A stretch of DNA of 64,000 nucleotides, from contig OY720635.1 of NCBI GenBank assembly GCA_963169105.1, positions 130,894,872 to 130,958,871 of the forward strand, given 5' to 3'. Made by a program: the position numbers and the translations under genes. Shown here piece after piece: positions 1 through 15,100 of this stretch. Within the stretch, counting starts at the first letter, position 1. Every line of letters starts with the position of its first letter. The notes beneath the pieces were generated by a model. It was not told the origin of the DNA, did no database searches, and saw only the letters and a list, made by a program, of their open reading frames with translations. This DNA is from Ceriagrion tenellum. Lineage: Eukaryota; Arthropoda; Insecta; Odonata; Coenagrionidae.

Positions 1-164
1 ACAGAAACAATTCCTATTCTTGGTACAAAAAATTCAAAACTAATGCAATACATAGTTCATAACAACGTTGAGGTAATTCAACAATATACTATATGAGCAA
101 TTGTTTTTATCTAAAGAAATCAATAAATGACTAATACTTCCAAAATAAAAACCACTTAATATAA
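1..164 (-). other. Sequence downstream of the SERAC1 stop (3' UTR side)
   Basis: This AT-rich sequence follows the SERAC1 stop codon on the minus strand and is presumably 3' UTR. I saw no canonical AATAAA in that orientation here, so the polyadenylation site is probably outside the window or uses a variant signal. Confidence 0.4.
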
Positions 165-3100
165 TCAATGTACTTTCAAGGTTTCATTAATGAATGTCAG
201 CAGCTTCAGGTATAAAAATGATCTCCTGAAAAAAAGAGTATTTCCATGAAATGGAGATTTCAACATACCATGTCACAGTAACATTATCAATATAAAGCAC
301 ATATCAACACAGAAAACAACAATTATCTCTCATACTATGAATAATATGTAATAGAAACCATTCATATCTTTTATAAAAACAAGACCTAATTATTTTCCAT
401 GCCATGAATCATTACTGACCATAGTTTCACCAATTCAATGCCATCATCAAGATGTAAATTAGAGAAAGATGTCATTTCAGGCATTCATTTAGCACTATAT
501 AGTCATTACCAAGGTGCAGATTGGCAAGGTAAATTATAATGAATCGCAGAAACCATGGTTGGTTATTAATGTTATTGTGGTAAATACTAATTTATCATTT
601 TCAATAAAAATGACTTCATTCCACCATTTTTAATTAGCCTCTAACAAAAATAGTAAGCACATACAGGAAAGTCAAATTAACAAAGATGAACAAAGAATAG
701 CAAAGGTTACCTGTTAGTGGGCTTGCATATATCTAGATGATTTGCTGCAACTTCATAGAATTCCCCAACTCCGAGATCTGAAAGAGTTCAGGGGAGGAAA
801 TAATACAAATTCTTTGGAAAATGAGGAGCTCATGACATCAAGGAAAGAACTACAAACCTGCAGATTCAGATGCCACAAATCGGAGTTTAATCTTCAATGA
901 TGAGACAGTTGTTGTCTCAGTCTCCACAAAACTCAGAATTTCTGTGGGATATCTTTCAAGGTACTTCATAAAGCGTTCGTGCAGTCTAAGCAATGAAGGT
1001 GAGTCTAAATAGTTAAAAAGGTTGCAAGTAAACATTATTTGTGAAAAATATTACACAAAATTGGAATTTATAACCTTAACTTTCAATTAGACTCACAATC
1101 AAGGAAAAAAAAGTTTGAAAACATTTTAGGATGCCAAACATGATAAAATACACACATGATTTTCTTCACCTCGAAATCAAATAACACAGGTAACAGAAGG
1201 ATGAGAGTCAAATGTTACAAATGAATTTAGTAGGTATTCACAGTCACGTAAGTCAGAATTTCTAGTGAACCACTAATATTATAAATGAGGGAGAAGACCA
1301 AAGAATGATCTTGTGGGGAGAAGATGATGAAAAATAAGTAATGATGTTTAATGTAATAAATACAAACAAGAAAAAATGATTTTTAACCTATAAAATACTG
1401 TTTGAAAATGGGTAAAAATATAGAGCACAACATATACTGGATGTTATAAAAGCAGTCAAAACACAATGACTAGAAAACAAGCGAGTAATTAAAAATGTAA
1501 GGCAAAATAGAGTTAGCCTTTGACTTACAACCACACCCAGTCCAACAGACTAGTTGCCAGTCAATTTGAACTAAAGTCATACAAATATTTATTATTTTTT
1601 CATAGATTCAGATAGACGTGCATACTTTATAAGTGTGCCATCTTGTTCCAAAATGGTGGGTGTTCAAATTACGACTGCTAAGCTGCATCATTCATACCAC
1701 AGCCAAATGCTGTCATCATTAAAATAGATCGTATGTCAATAACTCGCTGCAGATACATAATATTTGGATGCAGATATACTTGAGAAATACAATTTTAAAA
1801 TAGCCAATCCTTAAGTTAGATTTACCTCATGTTAGGGATATTTTTCTTTTCTAGATCACTGGTAGCAAAACCTGGTACATTCTTATCTGTAGTACTTAGA
1901 CCTAGGAAACCCTATACTTGAAAATCTGCTTTATTCCTATCACAATAATGTACGGCTTCAATTCTTAATACATTCTCTCTTGTTCTTAAGGCTTAATATT
2001 TCTCCTCTTAGGAGTTTCTTCCACCACTTTCACGCCTGACTTTCTTCATTTAGGTAGCCAGGATACCTTTCACTACACTACCATTCATTTTTGTGGTAAC
2101 TGGATTCTAATCCATTCTCCCTTTATGACAAAACCTACAAAGGACACTTGTTTCATCACATCTATCACCATTTACTTTAAAAAATAATTGACGATAATCT
2201 AGCTCTATGTCTTCTACATTTATCTTACTTACATATGTATCATGCTGCTCAATTTAGGGGTAGGCATAGTCAAAAGAAATGAATTCACAGCATTAGACCA
2301 AGGAAATTGATTTTGATTTTACTAATTTCTTCCTTTTTGTCCAGTCTTTGCACACCTGCTTTGTTTTGCCACATTTGTGCCTTGCTTCATACATGCATTC
2401 TCATTCATTAGGCAATATTTTCCCTCATTATAATCTCTTCAATCTCATTTTCCCATGACTTTCTCAGTCAACCCCTTTTTCTCATGCAATTCACTCTACT
2501 ACAATTGGCAATGTTTCATTACGTGAACTCCACTCATTCTATCTTTGTGGCAAAACCAGCAAAGCATTTTCTGTTCATGTCCATTATTGAAACATCAATT
2601 TCACATTCTCTTCAGCTTCGTATTACCATCCCCACTTCCCTACTTTGACTTCTAAGATAACTCATACCTGGTTCATTTACTGTACACTTACTCCTACCTC
2701 GACGTACCAAAGTTTCATTGCCATGCAACATAGTCTCCAATTCCCTTCCTCATCACACAAAGAGCACACTTTTTCATAATTTACAATCAAGTACAAAAAA
2801 CAGGTGTTAAAAGAAAATGGAATGGAATACTCTGTACAAGGACAGGCAGAATAGAAAATAATTCATGTTTTTATCTCCATGTATTTTTTAACAGAGATAT
2901 TTCCTTCTTCTAGCTCAGAGGAAAAAGAGCAGAGACCTATTTCAGGACTCTCAGAGGAGCATGTTGAGTTGGACAAGAGTTGAACAGAAATTGTTTGAAT
3001 GCAAAGAGTAGGGCAAAATTTGAAGTTTAACAAAGTTACTCTACAAATTTTTTCTACAAAAAAGAATGAATTGTATTATTCTCTGAGTAAGAGTAAATAA

Positions 3101-6100
3101 AACTATGAAACTGATTTCTAGGTGCATGCACTCCATTCATGAACTTTCTCAATTAAAGTCGATGTTAGAATGTTAGCAATGAGAAATCATTAATTCGAAC
3201 AAAAGATAACTTGAATCAGACAATAGTGCAGATCTAGTTTATTGACCACACTTCTGTAATTCTTTTACGATAATACTCCATCTTCCAATTTCATTTCCAG
3301 TATGCTCTCCCCACTATTTCATGTGCTGGAGCCAAAAATAGGAGTAATGATCATATGGACACAAACTATGTACTTCAACTTTCTTACCCTTAACAAACTG
3401 GAACAGATATACATTAAGTATCAATGAAATGTATCACCAGCAAATTACTCTTCATAGCCTGAAATGCAACACATACGAGCAACAAAATGTCGGCACATTT
3501 TCTGCTGTATAACATACTCACTCTACATTATTGTTCTCTCGCTAATCACACCGAGTAATGTTGACTTTACCCTTCAGCTGCAGCTCCATTGCTATTTATC
3601 ATTACCATTGAATGACGGAGATTAGTAGAGGGAGTGCACTTCCCACTAAAACTCATGCAAGGAGGTCGCATGCAGTGGAGCCCTATATGTAAATCAGATC
3701 AATCTTGGGCAGCTAGAAGCAAATCCTGAAGAGCACTACACAGGAATCACAATGGCTAAGAAGTGATGTATTTTATAGGTAACTTTGATTGAATATGAAA
3801 CCATTCACTTTCTTAATTGTTCCTTGATTCATTTGATATGAAGCATTACATAAATTCCTTAATTTTTAGCCACATAATTTCATAGCATTATAATGCCATG
3901 TTGGATGTTATAGTGAGAAATGAAGTCCTAAACTTCATCTGAGGAACACATTACCATTCTCTGCTAACTCTCTCAGTAAAGAATCCTATTCCAAGATAAT
4001 GAGAAAGTACCATTCAAACATTTCTTTGGAAGGTCGCTCCTTTTACTCAGAAAATTTAGAGAGGAACTAGAATGGCTATGACTATGAAGGCCAAATGTAC
4101 AGGATTATTTCTGATACAGTTACCCAGAGGAACAAGGAAGTAATTTCTCCACAGTGTCCACTGCCTAAGAGCTACAGTCAGAGATTCCACCACCTTATTA
4201 CCTCCAACACCACATCAATACATTTAATGATAAGGAAACAATGATGAATGAAAAGGAATATTTGAAATGATTATTCTAAACTAAACAAATTGAACATCAG
4301 AAAATAGACCATCAAGGAAAAAAATTGAAGATTTCTGGAATACCTAGTTAGGAGAGCATATCAAGATACATATATTGAGAAGATATACATGATATCGCAG
4401 GACAAATAAGTACCTATGTATGTACATATATTTAACACCCAAAAAAACCAATACTTACTGTAAAACAACTCTCTTACTTCATTGGTAGGCAGCAAAAGCA
4501 TTCTAGTGGCTTGTTTTAGATTCATAAGCTGAGACCCAAAGTGAGGTACACTGTAGAATGTAACTCCTTTAGTTTTTTCACATAACCTTCTCAGTTCTTT
4601 GTCACCACTCTCAAAAGCTATACAATAAAAGAGAAAATATTGATAAGGTAAAGAGACACACCAAGGTTTAATGATACCTTAAAAAGAGGCATGCTCATTC
4701 ATTACAAACCTATTATGCAAGAAATCAACTTAAAAAAGATTATCAACAAATACAGATATGATATACATACATCGTTAGGGATGATCATCAAACCTTTTCC
4801 TTTAATTTTCAATGAGCTAGGGGTCTGAGAAGTTGTCTTAGGGGCTAAATATAACACAAGAATTTTTTTGGAATTTCTGTCAAATGCCCTGAGGTTCTGC
4901 CATGTGGTTTAACTTGAACAATTTTAGGCCATATTGAAAAAAGCTAAAACAAGTGGAAAATTGAGCTCCACTTCATTTTTTCATGAAAAACTCTCGAATA
5001 TCTTCAGAAAGTGCATGAAAATGATATGGGAATAGCCACACGAGTGCAGAACCCCCTAGAATAGGAACAAAAATACAATTGCAAATGAGGATGGGCCACC
5101 TGGCAAGCACGTTAAGGACTAAGCATTCCATGCCCACTACATTGCCATTACCTAGTACTGCAACAGTAGCTGAAGGAACTCCAACCCTGTCACATGCCCT
5201 TGCAATGGCGGTTAGTTGCGTTGAATTTTGCTTCAGCCCTTTACCACCCTTTACACAGTAGATAGATGATGGATAGAAATTGATAGACGAGGATAAAAAT
5301 TGTCATATTGATCAAATTATGTAATGTCCTGTACTTCCTGGGAATCATTCTCACTCAAAATTTAATCATTTTGCCCAATAACTTGCTAATTTCCTACTTT
5401 GTACACTTTGCCAAAACACAACATTTCTTCAAGCTCTCTCCTTCCCTGAGCATATCTATAACTGCAGTAGTTTTCTGGTCTGCTCTGGAGATTGCTAAGA
5501 GACAATCTTCACGCTGATGTGGGGAACGTCCATTCTTGCAAAGGAACCTTCTGGTGGAAAGGAAAGTCAGAAGATTCTCTTTCTTCACATTTATAGGTAC
5601 GAATTTTGAATCGTTTCCTAAAAGTATATAATAACTCTTTTTTTTTCTTAATAAATAGGGTGGATCTATCAGGTCTACAACCATTCAAGATATTCATGCA
5701 TGTGGTACGGTGGACATGATGCATGGTTGTGTGCATAGCATTCTCTTTGCTTTCAGATGGGAGGCTTGCTGCTTGTTATACTATCAGTGTAACAACTTTA
5801 ACACTTATAAGAAAACTCAAATAAGAGAAACTCTTTCCTCGTGAGATTGTGTAAGCCTGCCGAAAAGGGAAATGTACAGTGAAAATAAAGACACTAATTT
5901 ACAATAGTTTAAAACATTATTCAATTACTTACACCACGCAGTAAAGCCTAAAACAATCAACAACTGATATTTCTCTTTACCCTAATAAAGCCTTGAGCAC
6001 TGCACAAAACAGGGAATAGCAATTGCATAAGCATCAAACTCCTTGTTCATAACATGCTTCCCTGGTTGCCTGTCCTCATTTGCACTCGTATTTTTGTTCC

Positions 6101-9100
6101 TATTCTGGAGGGTTCTTCACTCATGTCACAAATGCCCTACCATATTCACTTATATTCTGAAAATATTCATGTGATTCTCATGAAAAAATGAGGCAGAGCA
6201 AGATTTTCTGCCTTCCCCTGGCTACACCTATGCTTGCATCAGATGAGCACATAACTGCCATAGTTGTGGATGCATTACTACCTGAAAATTCAGTCTATCT
6301 GGATATTCCGAAGATATGTGCAAGTGTCACAAAAATGGAAATTTACATTAGATGATTGTTTTACTTTAATTGACATTATTTCTCATTTGCTGGCCATTTG
6401 TTTACATTATTACTTTTCCAAACAATCAAATTTTGGTGACAGGTAGACAAATTTTCCTAAAAGAAGCAAAGGAATAAATTCAGCATGCTTATTGTCTTGG
6501 TAGTAACTTTTAGGTATACAGTGGAGCTGTGGTTATTCGAGCCCCAACATACCAAGGTGCATACGTTCAAAAAATGAACAAAATTTAAATTTCACTCTGA
6601 GTACAGAAATGTACTGCCCAGAAAGTCCATATTACTGATTTTTCATTATCAAAGATCACTTGGTATTGATATTGTGTTTATTTTACCTAGGGCAAATGAG
6701 ACCACAATCCAGTCCCCTCTCCTCCTGCCCCAGGGCTCTTTTACAGAGTTATTTTTCATTTTTAAGTAGATAGTTCAAATTTTTGTGTCTTGGGTCTACA
6801 TTAGCTCGCAAAATCAAGGCTCTTCTGTATTAGTTTTAAACAAGTGGAGAAGTTCATAAGGAAACAAATTTCACCCTCCATTCTTCAGGTTGCAACAAAT
6901 CCATAAATCTGCTTCATTTTAATATTACGATCCAACATATTTTGTTGCATCTTAGACATCATTGTACCTCTATTCTATCTCTTTTTCCACCTCAAGATGC
7001 CTATTCGTTGAGAGGAGTAATGCTACTCATGAAGCAACAAAATGAATGATACTAAAAAGAACAATGAATGAAAGAAGAGAATTTCATCCAAATTCATTTT
7101 TAAAGCCCATCTCACAGCTTTGTGAAGAACAAGGCAATTAAGGGTCTAGGTGAATAACCCTATTTGATCTCCACATTCTATCACAACATTACCCATTAAC
7201 ACATTAACCACAAAAATTTAATGAGATCCTAAGCAGTGAAGCATTTTATTTATTTCAAATCAATTGAAGAAGGTTACTGACATACTTCATAAGTACATCC
7301 TTGGTCTCAATTTAGGTATCATAAAATTTCAAATATAAAAAAGTCAAGGTAGAAAATACTTGCCTTTCACTAAAATATTTTTCACTATCAATCCACCCAT
7401 GGAGTGAGTCACCCAGATAATAGGTCTTTTTCCAACGCCAGCCAGCAATAACTTTTGCATAAACTCCTCAATACGTTGATCAAGGTTTGTGCTGCAGAAA
7501 TTAAAACATTTCCATGAAAGGTTTTAAATATACAAATTTCAACTTCACAATAATTTAAACCCTAGGCACTCGGGCATTGAGTGAAGCTCAACAGGGCTAT
7601 GGGAGCCAGCAACTCACATGTCAAGTGACAGTCGACATGTTCTGGGGTATTAAAATAAAATTCTGAGTGGTGTATAGTTAAGGGATAAAATAAATCCAAG
7701 TGCAAAGGGTTAAAGATTTGGCTCAAGCGTAACTATTATCCATTACACGTCTTTGCACTTCATCTTTGGGTATTTTTGCCACTGTCCATGAGTCTCTGCT
7801 TCTGATTAGTGGGAAGGATGGGAGCTCTAGCTAGGCATTGTCAAATGTGCTGATGCATGAGGAGAGGAAAGGAGCCAGAGCATAAGTTTAGGGTACCTGC
7901 ATCCACTTGAGTCACATGACAGGGCAGCCAGAACCTCATGACAATGCAGTATAACTAACAATAGCCATAACCTTAGGGACATGTCTCATAGGAGCACCTG
8001 GTGAGCATGACTGAGGTTGAAGGATAACTGAAATTTTAAGGGCATGTTCCACCTGCTAATTTCTCGCTCATCTTTTCCTAGTCACATACTTGAGGTCAGG
8101 AGCACAAAGATATTTGAAATTGAAAAAAATTGCAAGAGCCACAGATGGAGAGCAGATACCTACAGACAACCCTCAATTGGTGATGGCGTTTCATTTCTGT
8201 AAGTGGTCCTTTTAATGAATAGCGATTTTTAGGAAATAATATATATGTATATAGTAGTAATTTATCCCTAAACTTGGTTTTAGCGCTGTTTAAGGATTCA
8301 ACCTCACAGGTTGTACAGTAAAGGCCATCCTTGAAGGACTTCAAGGGCACAAAACCTAAATTGCATTGAGAATTTGGAAGCCTGGGTAGCATAGTGGTCT
8401 ATGCACAGGCCCCAGCAAGCCAAAGGTCCATGATCTGATTCTCAGTCCAAACCAGCTTATACTAGCATTAATTACCACACAATTCATCATAATTCAGTGT
8501 GGCAAAATGGAAAATCATCTCCAGAAAGAGGAATTCTAAGACTCAAGATTAGGTCAGGGTATACTCAAGGGGGGGATCGGGTTGGTGTGGTGGCTAGAGT
8601 ACTGGCTAACCATACAGGCAGCCAGGGTTCAAATCCCTGCAGAGGAAGATGTTTTTCAGAGGAAACCCGATCCCTACTTGAGTGTCTTGTGGAGGGCACT
8701 TCAAGTACAGTACTCCGTCTGTCGGAAGAGATGTTAAGCCGTGGTCCCCTTGGCGCCTTTCGTTAAGAGCAGGCTAAGCTGATGCCGGGTTTCTATCCAC
8801 CCTTCCTCCCTTACCTATCCCCTTCGGCGCAAATGACCTTAGCTGTTGGTCACCTCCCCAAATATCCAATCCAATCCTATACTCAAGGGGGAGCTGTTTG
8901 CAAATCTGAGTATTTGGTAACAAGGTATGCTGTTAACAGAGGATTATCGTTGCAGAAAAAAATGGTTCACATGTCCTAAAAGAAGGAATTTGATCATGAG
9001 TAACATTAGTGCTAAGGCAGGTTGCAGAAATAGTATGAACAAATAGAAAAACTCTGTAAAAATAGTGCCACTTCTCTACATCTGCATACTACCCTCTGAC

Positions 9101-12100
9101 CCACCACAGACCCCAAATATGCTCCAAAAATATTCAAGGTTATATAAAATATTATTAGAAATCACAAATTGTAAAAAGTGACTCAGTATATTCAAGAACT
9201 TACAGAAGAGAGTATGACAAGAAAGAATGTAATAAGGAGAATCATGGATAAATACTTACTATAGTGATTCTTCTGGACAAATAGGCATCCACAATGTAAC
9301 AGGAGTGTCATAATTTAGTCCAATGACTCTCAAGTATGGTAGGTCTTTAGCAAGCCAGTCCACCGGCCAACAACCTGTAACATCTTTTGCAGGGCAAGAC
9401 AGCTTTGAGTCCTCAAAGCAAGATGACAGGGAGTGGCTACTTTCTTCTGATAGTCTTTTAAATCTTACGGGGCAATCACTCAGTGGTACTGGGTCTCTTT
9501 TCTTGGATGGTCCAAATCTAAGTAAATCTTCAAGGAAGCCTAATATCCCAACACTTTTTCCTCCAAGAACTTCAGAAAATCCTTCATCTCCACCTGAGAA
9601 ATCAATCTGGATCTTATCACGATTTCTCCATGTCCAAAAAACACCACCAAGTAAGCCATGTACAAATATCACATCAGCGTTCATATTGCTTGAAACTTGG
9701 TCACTAATATTCCTGCAAGAAAAAACATAGTACCATTAACCACTGAGCCTTTCAAAGTTGTTTAACTCAGGCAGAAAATGGAAAAGCCTGGAATCATGTT
9801 TGGCTCTATCTAGAAGACATAGAATGAAATATCTCCACAACATTTATGTGAAATTACTTTCTTCTGACACCAAATGCTATGAAAAATCAATCAATATCAT
9901 CTGCCATTTGAAACTTAGGTAGTAAAATAAAAAATTAAAACCGTGGAGTACCTTGCATATTATAACATTTATATTGGTATATTTTGCAGTTATAATACCT
10001 GGATTCCCCACTCAGACCACGATCATACAAATCATGATAACCAGCTGACACGCATTCATACTATGTCAGAGTCACTATTGTCACACAATGCTTCCCTCCA
10101 CAGGATATGATGATAACAAGGGAAATATATGCTTTTAATTTTGAAAGGAATGAGAATTCCTCTATCCCTGATATGTTTTTAAACTTTTGAAATGGTTTCA
10201 AAAACAAATGACTCACCTCTTTGCCAATTCATTAAAATAACACTTCAACCTTTCTCAATTTGATTGCTTCATTTGACTATTGTTTTTCATGTTTTCCACT
10301 TTTTATCTGCAACATACATGACTTAATACTCCCACAAGCCAATCATTCCCTCTCTTTCATGGGTAATGCAACTGCGTTCTATAAACATCACTGTCACTTT
10401 ATTGAAAGGTGTTTTCCATCCAAATGATGAAATAAAAATAAATTAAAATGGTAGAGATAAAAAAACCAAGGAATAGTAAATACAAGGATGAGGTAAAACA
10501 GTATCAGAAACCTCAAAGACAGCCAAAGAAAGCTCGCTAAAATGGCACAAATAAGAAATGGAAGAGCTTCGAATGAATTGGGCGACTTTAAAATAAATTG
10601 AGAAGGAAAGAGAAGCCAAGGAAGACCTAAAACAAGGTGGAGGGAATGTTTATTAAAGGATTCAAGATGCTAAGCACCCTTAGCCCATCTATGAAGAGAA
10701 GTAGATATAAATGTCATACCTTCAGATGAAGCCATATACCTGGGAGTCGCCATAAATGCTAATCTATCATGGAAGAAACACATACAAATTGTGTATAGTG
10801 TTGTTTAAAGAGACTAGAATTTTCAAGTGAATAGTAAGAATATCCTCAGATAAAAGAGAGAAAGGGAGATTTAACTTCACTGTAGTTTTGCTTCGTCTCA
10901 AGTACACCTTCAGCATTTGGGATGCAGCATAGAAAGACGAGTACATGATTAGGAGTGATGGACACTTATCAAAACCAGCGACCTCATAGGAAATTGGGAA
11001 TGGCTGAAGAAGAGCTGAAAGAAGGCATTTAGCTCCAATACTGAATAGATAACTGAAATAATCAAGCAAAAAGCAAACTAAAACTGAATTTTTTATAAAT
11101 CCAAGCTCTAGATTGACCGAGTATTTATCCTCAACAACTTCAGATTTTTCATGATACCACTATGATCAAATCAAAAAATCAAGCTTCAAGTTGATTACAA
11201 GCCAAGTTCAAGCATCAATGCTGTATTTTACAATGTTAGGGAAAATAAAATTCTCCAAAGCCTGATTAAATTTAAGATTAATTTTCAAATTTTCATCAAT
11301 TCAACAACTCCTCATATTTCTCCTCCTAAGAATTTCCTCAACCACAACTTTCTCGGCCTACCTCTACCTCTCACACCATTCATTCTACTCTCACATATCT
11401 GTTTCGATATTCGACTCACATCCATTCTCTCCACATGGCCAAACCAACGAAGCACACTCCTTTCATACACATCCATTACTGGAGCATCTAACCCACATTC
11501 ATTCATGACCCACTCATTCCTGACCCTATCCATCCAACTTTTGCCGCAAACACTCTTCAGATAGCTCATACCCACGGCGTTTAGTCTACTCTAATGTCTA
11601 TCCTGACATACCCATGTTTTACTACCATACAACAAAGTGGGGAGAAGTACACTTTTGTACTCGGTGATTTTCGCTTTCTTAGACAGGCACTCATTCCTTG
11701 ATATGCTCCACATGCTACCTACCACTTTCCTTCCAGCATTCACACGTCTCTTTATCTCCTCATCTATTCTTCCATATTTAGCATACATCTCACCTTAGTA
11801 CACAAAATCATCCACCTGTTCAATTACTTCCCTATTCACCCTCATCACACAGTTATTCTCCCATTCTCCTTATCAAAAACTAATACTTTAGTCTTGCACG
11901 CATTTACCTTCAATTCCATTCTCTCTGTTGATTCACAACACTTATCTAGGAGCTTCTGTAATCCCTGTTGACTGTCTGAGATCAAAACAGCATCATCCGC
12001 ATATAGAAGAACTCGCACATTTACATTTCCAATCAAAACACCGTCGTTTTCACTACATGCGTCTCTAACACATTTATCCATAAATACATTAAACAGCCAT

Positions 12101-15100
12101 GGAGACATTATGCATCATTGCTTTACACCCCAATTTATTACAAACCAATCACTCAGAACCCCGTTAACTCTTACACGCCTTACTATTTTCATACATTGCT
12201 ATCATAACATTCAATAACTGCCCATTCACTCCATAGTCTCTCAAAACCTTCCACAACTTCTTTCTATTTACTCCGTCATATGCCTTCTCTAAATCGACAA
12301 ACGCACAGTACACTTTCTTTCGGGCACTCATACATTTTTCTATCACTTGCTGAAGTGCAAAAAGCTGGTCACTACATCCTCTCCCAGGCATAAACCCACA
12401 CTGCACACCCCATATTCTGTTGGAAGTAATATTCCTCACTCTTTCGATTAATATTTTACTGAACACTTTTCCCGGGATATTCAATAAACTAATGGCCCGA
12501 CAATTATTACATTCGGTCTTTCCTCCCTTCCCTTTGTACATAGAATGATGATAGCATTCTTCCAATCCGCTGGAACAACAGAAACCTGTAAGCATGAATT
12601 GTATAGTTCACACAGCCTACTAATTAGTAATTTACACCCACACTTCAACATTTCACTGGATATCCCATCTATGCCTACAGCCTTCCCATTTTTCAATATT
12701 CTCACAGCCATTGTGACCTCCTTCTCACTGATATCCATTTCCATCCTCACATACAACTTCACAAGGCTCATCCTCAACGCCTGCAACATTATTGTACAAT
12801 TCTTCAAAATACTCCCTCCAGCAGTCCCTAATATTGCTCTCGTCCCACATGATCTCTCCACTTTTGTTCTTTACCACATTCATTCCCCTACCTTTACCAA
12901 TCTCAGCCCTTTTTACCCACTTCCAAAACAGCTTTTTATTACCTTCAAAATCACTCTGCATTTTGTTAGCTTCATCCGCACGCATTCTTTCTTTGCTCTC
13001 TTTCACAACGATTTTGCATTCATTCTTTTTCATTCTGTAAATCTCACATGCCTTAGTACCCTCTTCTTCAGATTTGGCAGCAATCATATTCTTGTACGCC
13101 TCTTTCTTTTCGGACTGCAGAGAAGATATTACGAAGTAATGAAGTTTTGAAATTACAAACCTCGGGTCTAGGTCCCGATATGAAAAAGTTACTCATTTTC
13201 AGAAAGATGACGGGTCACAGCAGCGTTTTTGAAGCATTACTTGTCAGAATTAAGACACTGATCAGTGTTGCCAAGCACATTATGTACTGAATGTCACTAA
13301 TATGAATGATAATATGTGTTTCAATGCTGTAATATTAAGGACGACTTTTAATCAAAGGCATAGTAGTTCATAAAATATGTCACCAAATGGATCAAAATGC
13401 GTTCAGCTTTCTTACGATGAGTCCAGAGTTATCCAGGTTATAGTAAAAAAAAAAACTATAGTTACTATTGTACACGTTCAGAATCATGCATCTTTTGTGA
13501 TTTCCGAATAATATTCCACGGAAAAAAAATTAGCCACCTGTGAGCCACGAACCTGCGGCAAAATTTCCCAATAGTTTTTGGACAACCACCTTAATTCCCA
13601 CGGCCGCTGCACCTTCTGCTGCAGAGTGCGAAAAGTTAAGTGTGGGATGTAAAAGTGTGGGAGACTGGGATAAAAAAGTATGATGGCAATTTTCTCACAA
13701 ACCCGGAACTTGGGGGCAGAAAGCCGTGACAAATTTCCAGCATTTTTACTCTAGTTTCAGATAACAATTGTCTCGTCTGCATCCTTAACATCTGTTACGT
13801 GACATCTCCTTGTTAGCTTAATATCATCATCATCATTGGTAGTCTGCTGTTTAGCAGGTCCTCAGAAGCCTCTCCTACAGATAACTCTGTCTTGTACCTT
13901 CCTTTTCATCCCCACGTAGCCTGTCTCCTCTTCTAAATCATCTGTCATTTTCTTCCTTCTTCTTCTTTGTTTACCCTTTCCTTCCACATGGCCCGTTTTT
14001 AACCGTTGTGATGCTATGGGAAAATTAAACAGGTGCGCCCCCGGGGCGGAGTGGCGATAGAGGCAATTACAGTAGTACGTGTGTGCCCTCTCAATAGCTC
14101 CAAGGTCAAACTCGGCAATGGTGGCAACTCTGTTGACGTCGCTCTACAGTACAACCTTAACAAAAATAATACACTTTGGTTTGCTGTGTGTTAACCTCTT
14201 ATTGGCGTTCAATTTTTTTCCAACCTCACTTTTGTCATATGGTAATTAACTTGTTTGACACCAATCTTCTCTTGCGCCCCCTTTACGCCCCAAAACCCTT
14301 GCGCCCGAGGGCAAGTGCCCATTTTGCCCAGTTATAGAATCGGGCCTGCCTTCCACCATCCCTTCTAATACCTCCTTCATCAAACAATCTTTTCTTAATA
14401 TATGTACCAGCCAGTTTTACTTCCTTGTTTTAATTGTCTTTATCAGTCTTCTATCATCCCCCACTGATCAATACCTCTTCATTTCTCACTTTGCCTACCC
14501 AATTAATATTCAACACTCTTCTCCATATCCTCATCTCCAATGCCTCAATCTTCTGTTTATATGTTTCTTCTTCTTATGTTTCTGTACCTACATTCATCAC
14601 TTTAGTCTTGTTTTTATTTACCATTAGTCCATATTCTTCTTTCATGTCATTGTGGAGTTCTAGCACGATCTTCAGTTCTTCCTCACTTTCTGCAAACAAT
14701 ATCATGTCATTTGCAAACCCGATGCACACAGTCTTCCTTCCTCCGATTGCAACCCCTTCATCATTCATCCAAAATGTCCGTACCATATCTTCGACGTATA
14801 TATTAAAAAGGGGGGGGAGAGACAACATCCCTGCCTCACTCCCCTTCCAATATCAAACCATTCTGTTCCTATTTTGTCTCCAATTCTCATACCCACTTTC
14901 TGCCTCATATACAAGTTTCAAATCAACCTCCGTTCTCTCCAGTTTACACCTTTCTCCTGCAAAATCTTCATAAGAAAGGTGTAGCAGGGTTGAAAGGGTA
15001 CAGATGCATCTCAGATAGCCTCTCTATATCTAATGCCAACCTCACCTTCACGTGGTGCAACCCGTTTAAACTAACAAGGAAATGGGGACCGAGGGACTCC

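Noticed and set aside
9323..9730. 135-residue ORF on the plus strand
   Set aside because: It is antisense to SERAC1 exon 9, which contains the lipase oxyanion motif.
12545..13150. 201-residue ORF on the plus strand
   Set aside because: It is antisense to the LINE RT ORF at 11290-13120; the conserved RT motifs are on the minus strand and this frame has no domain.
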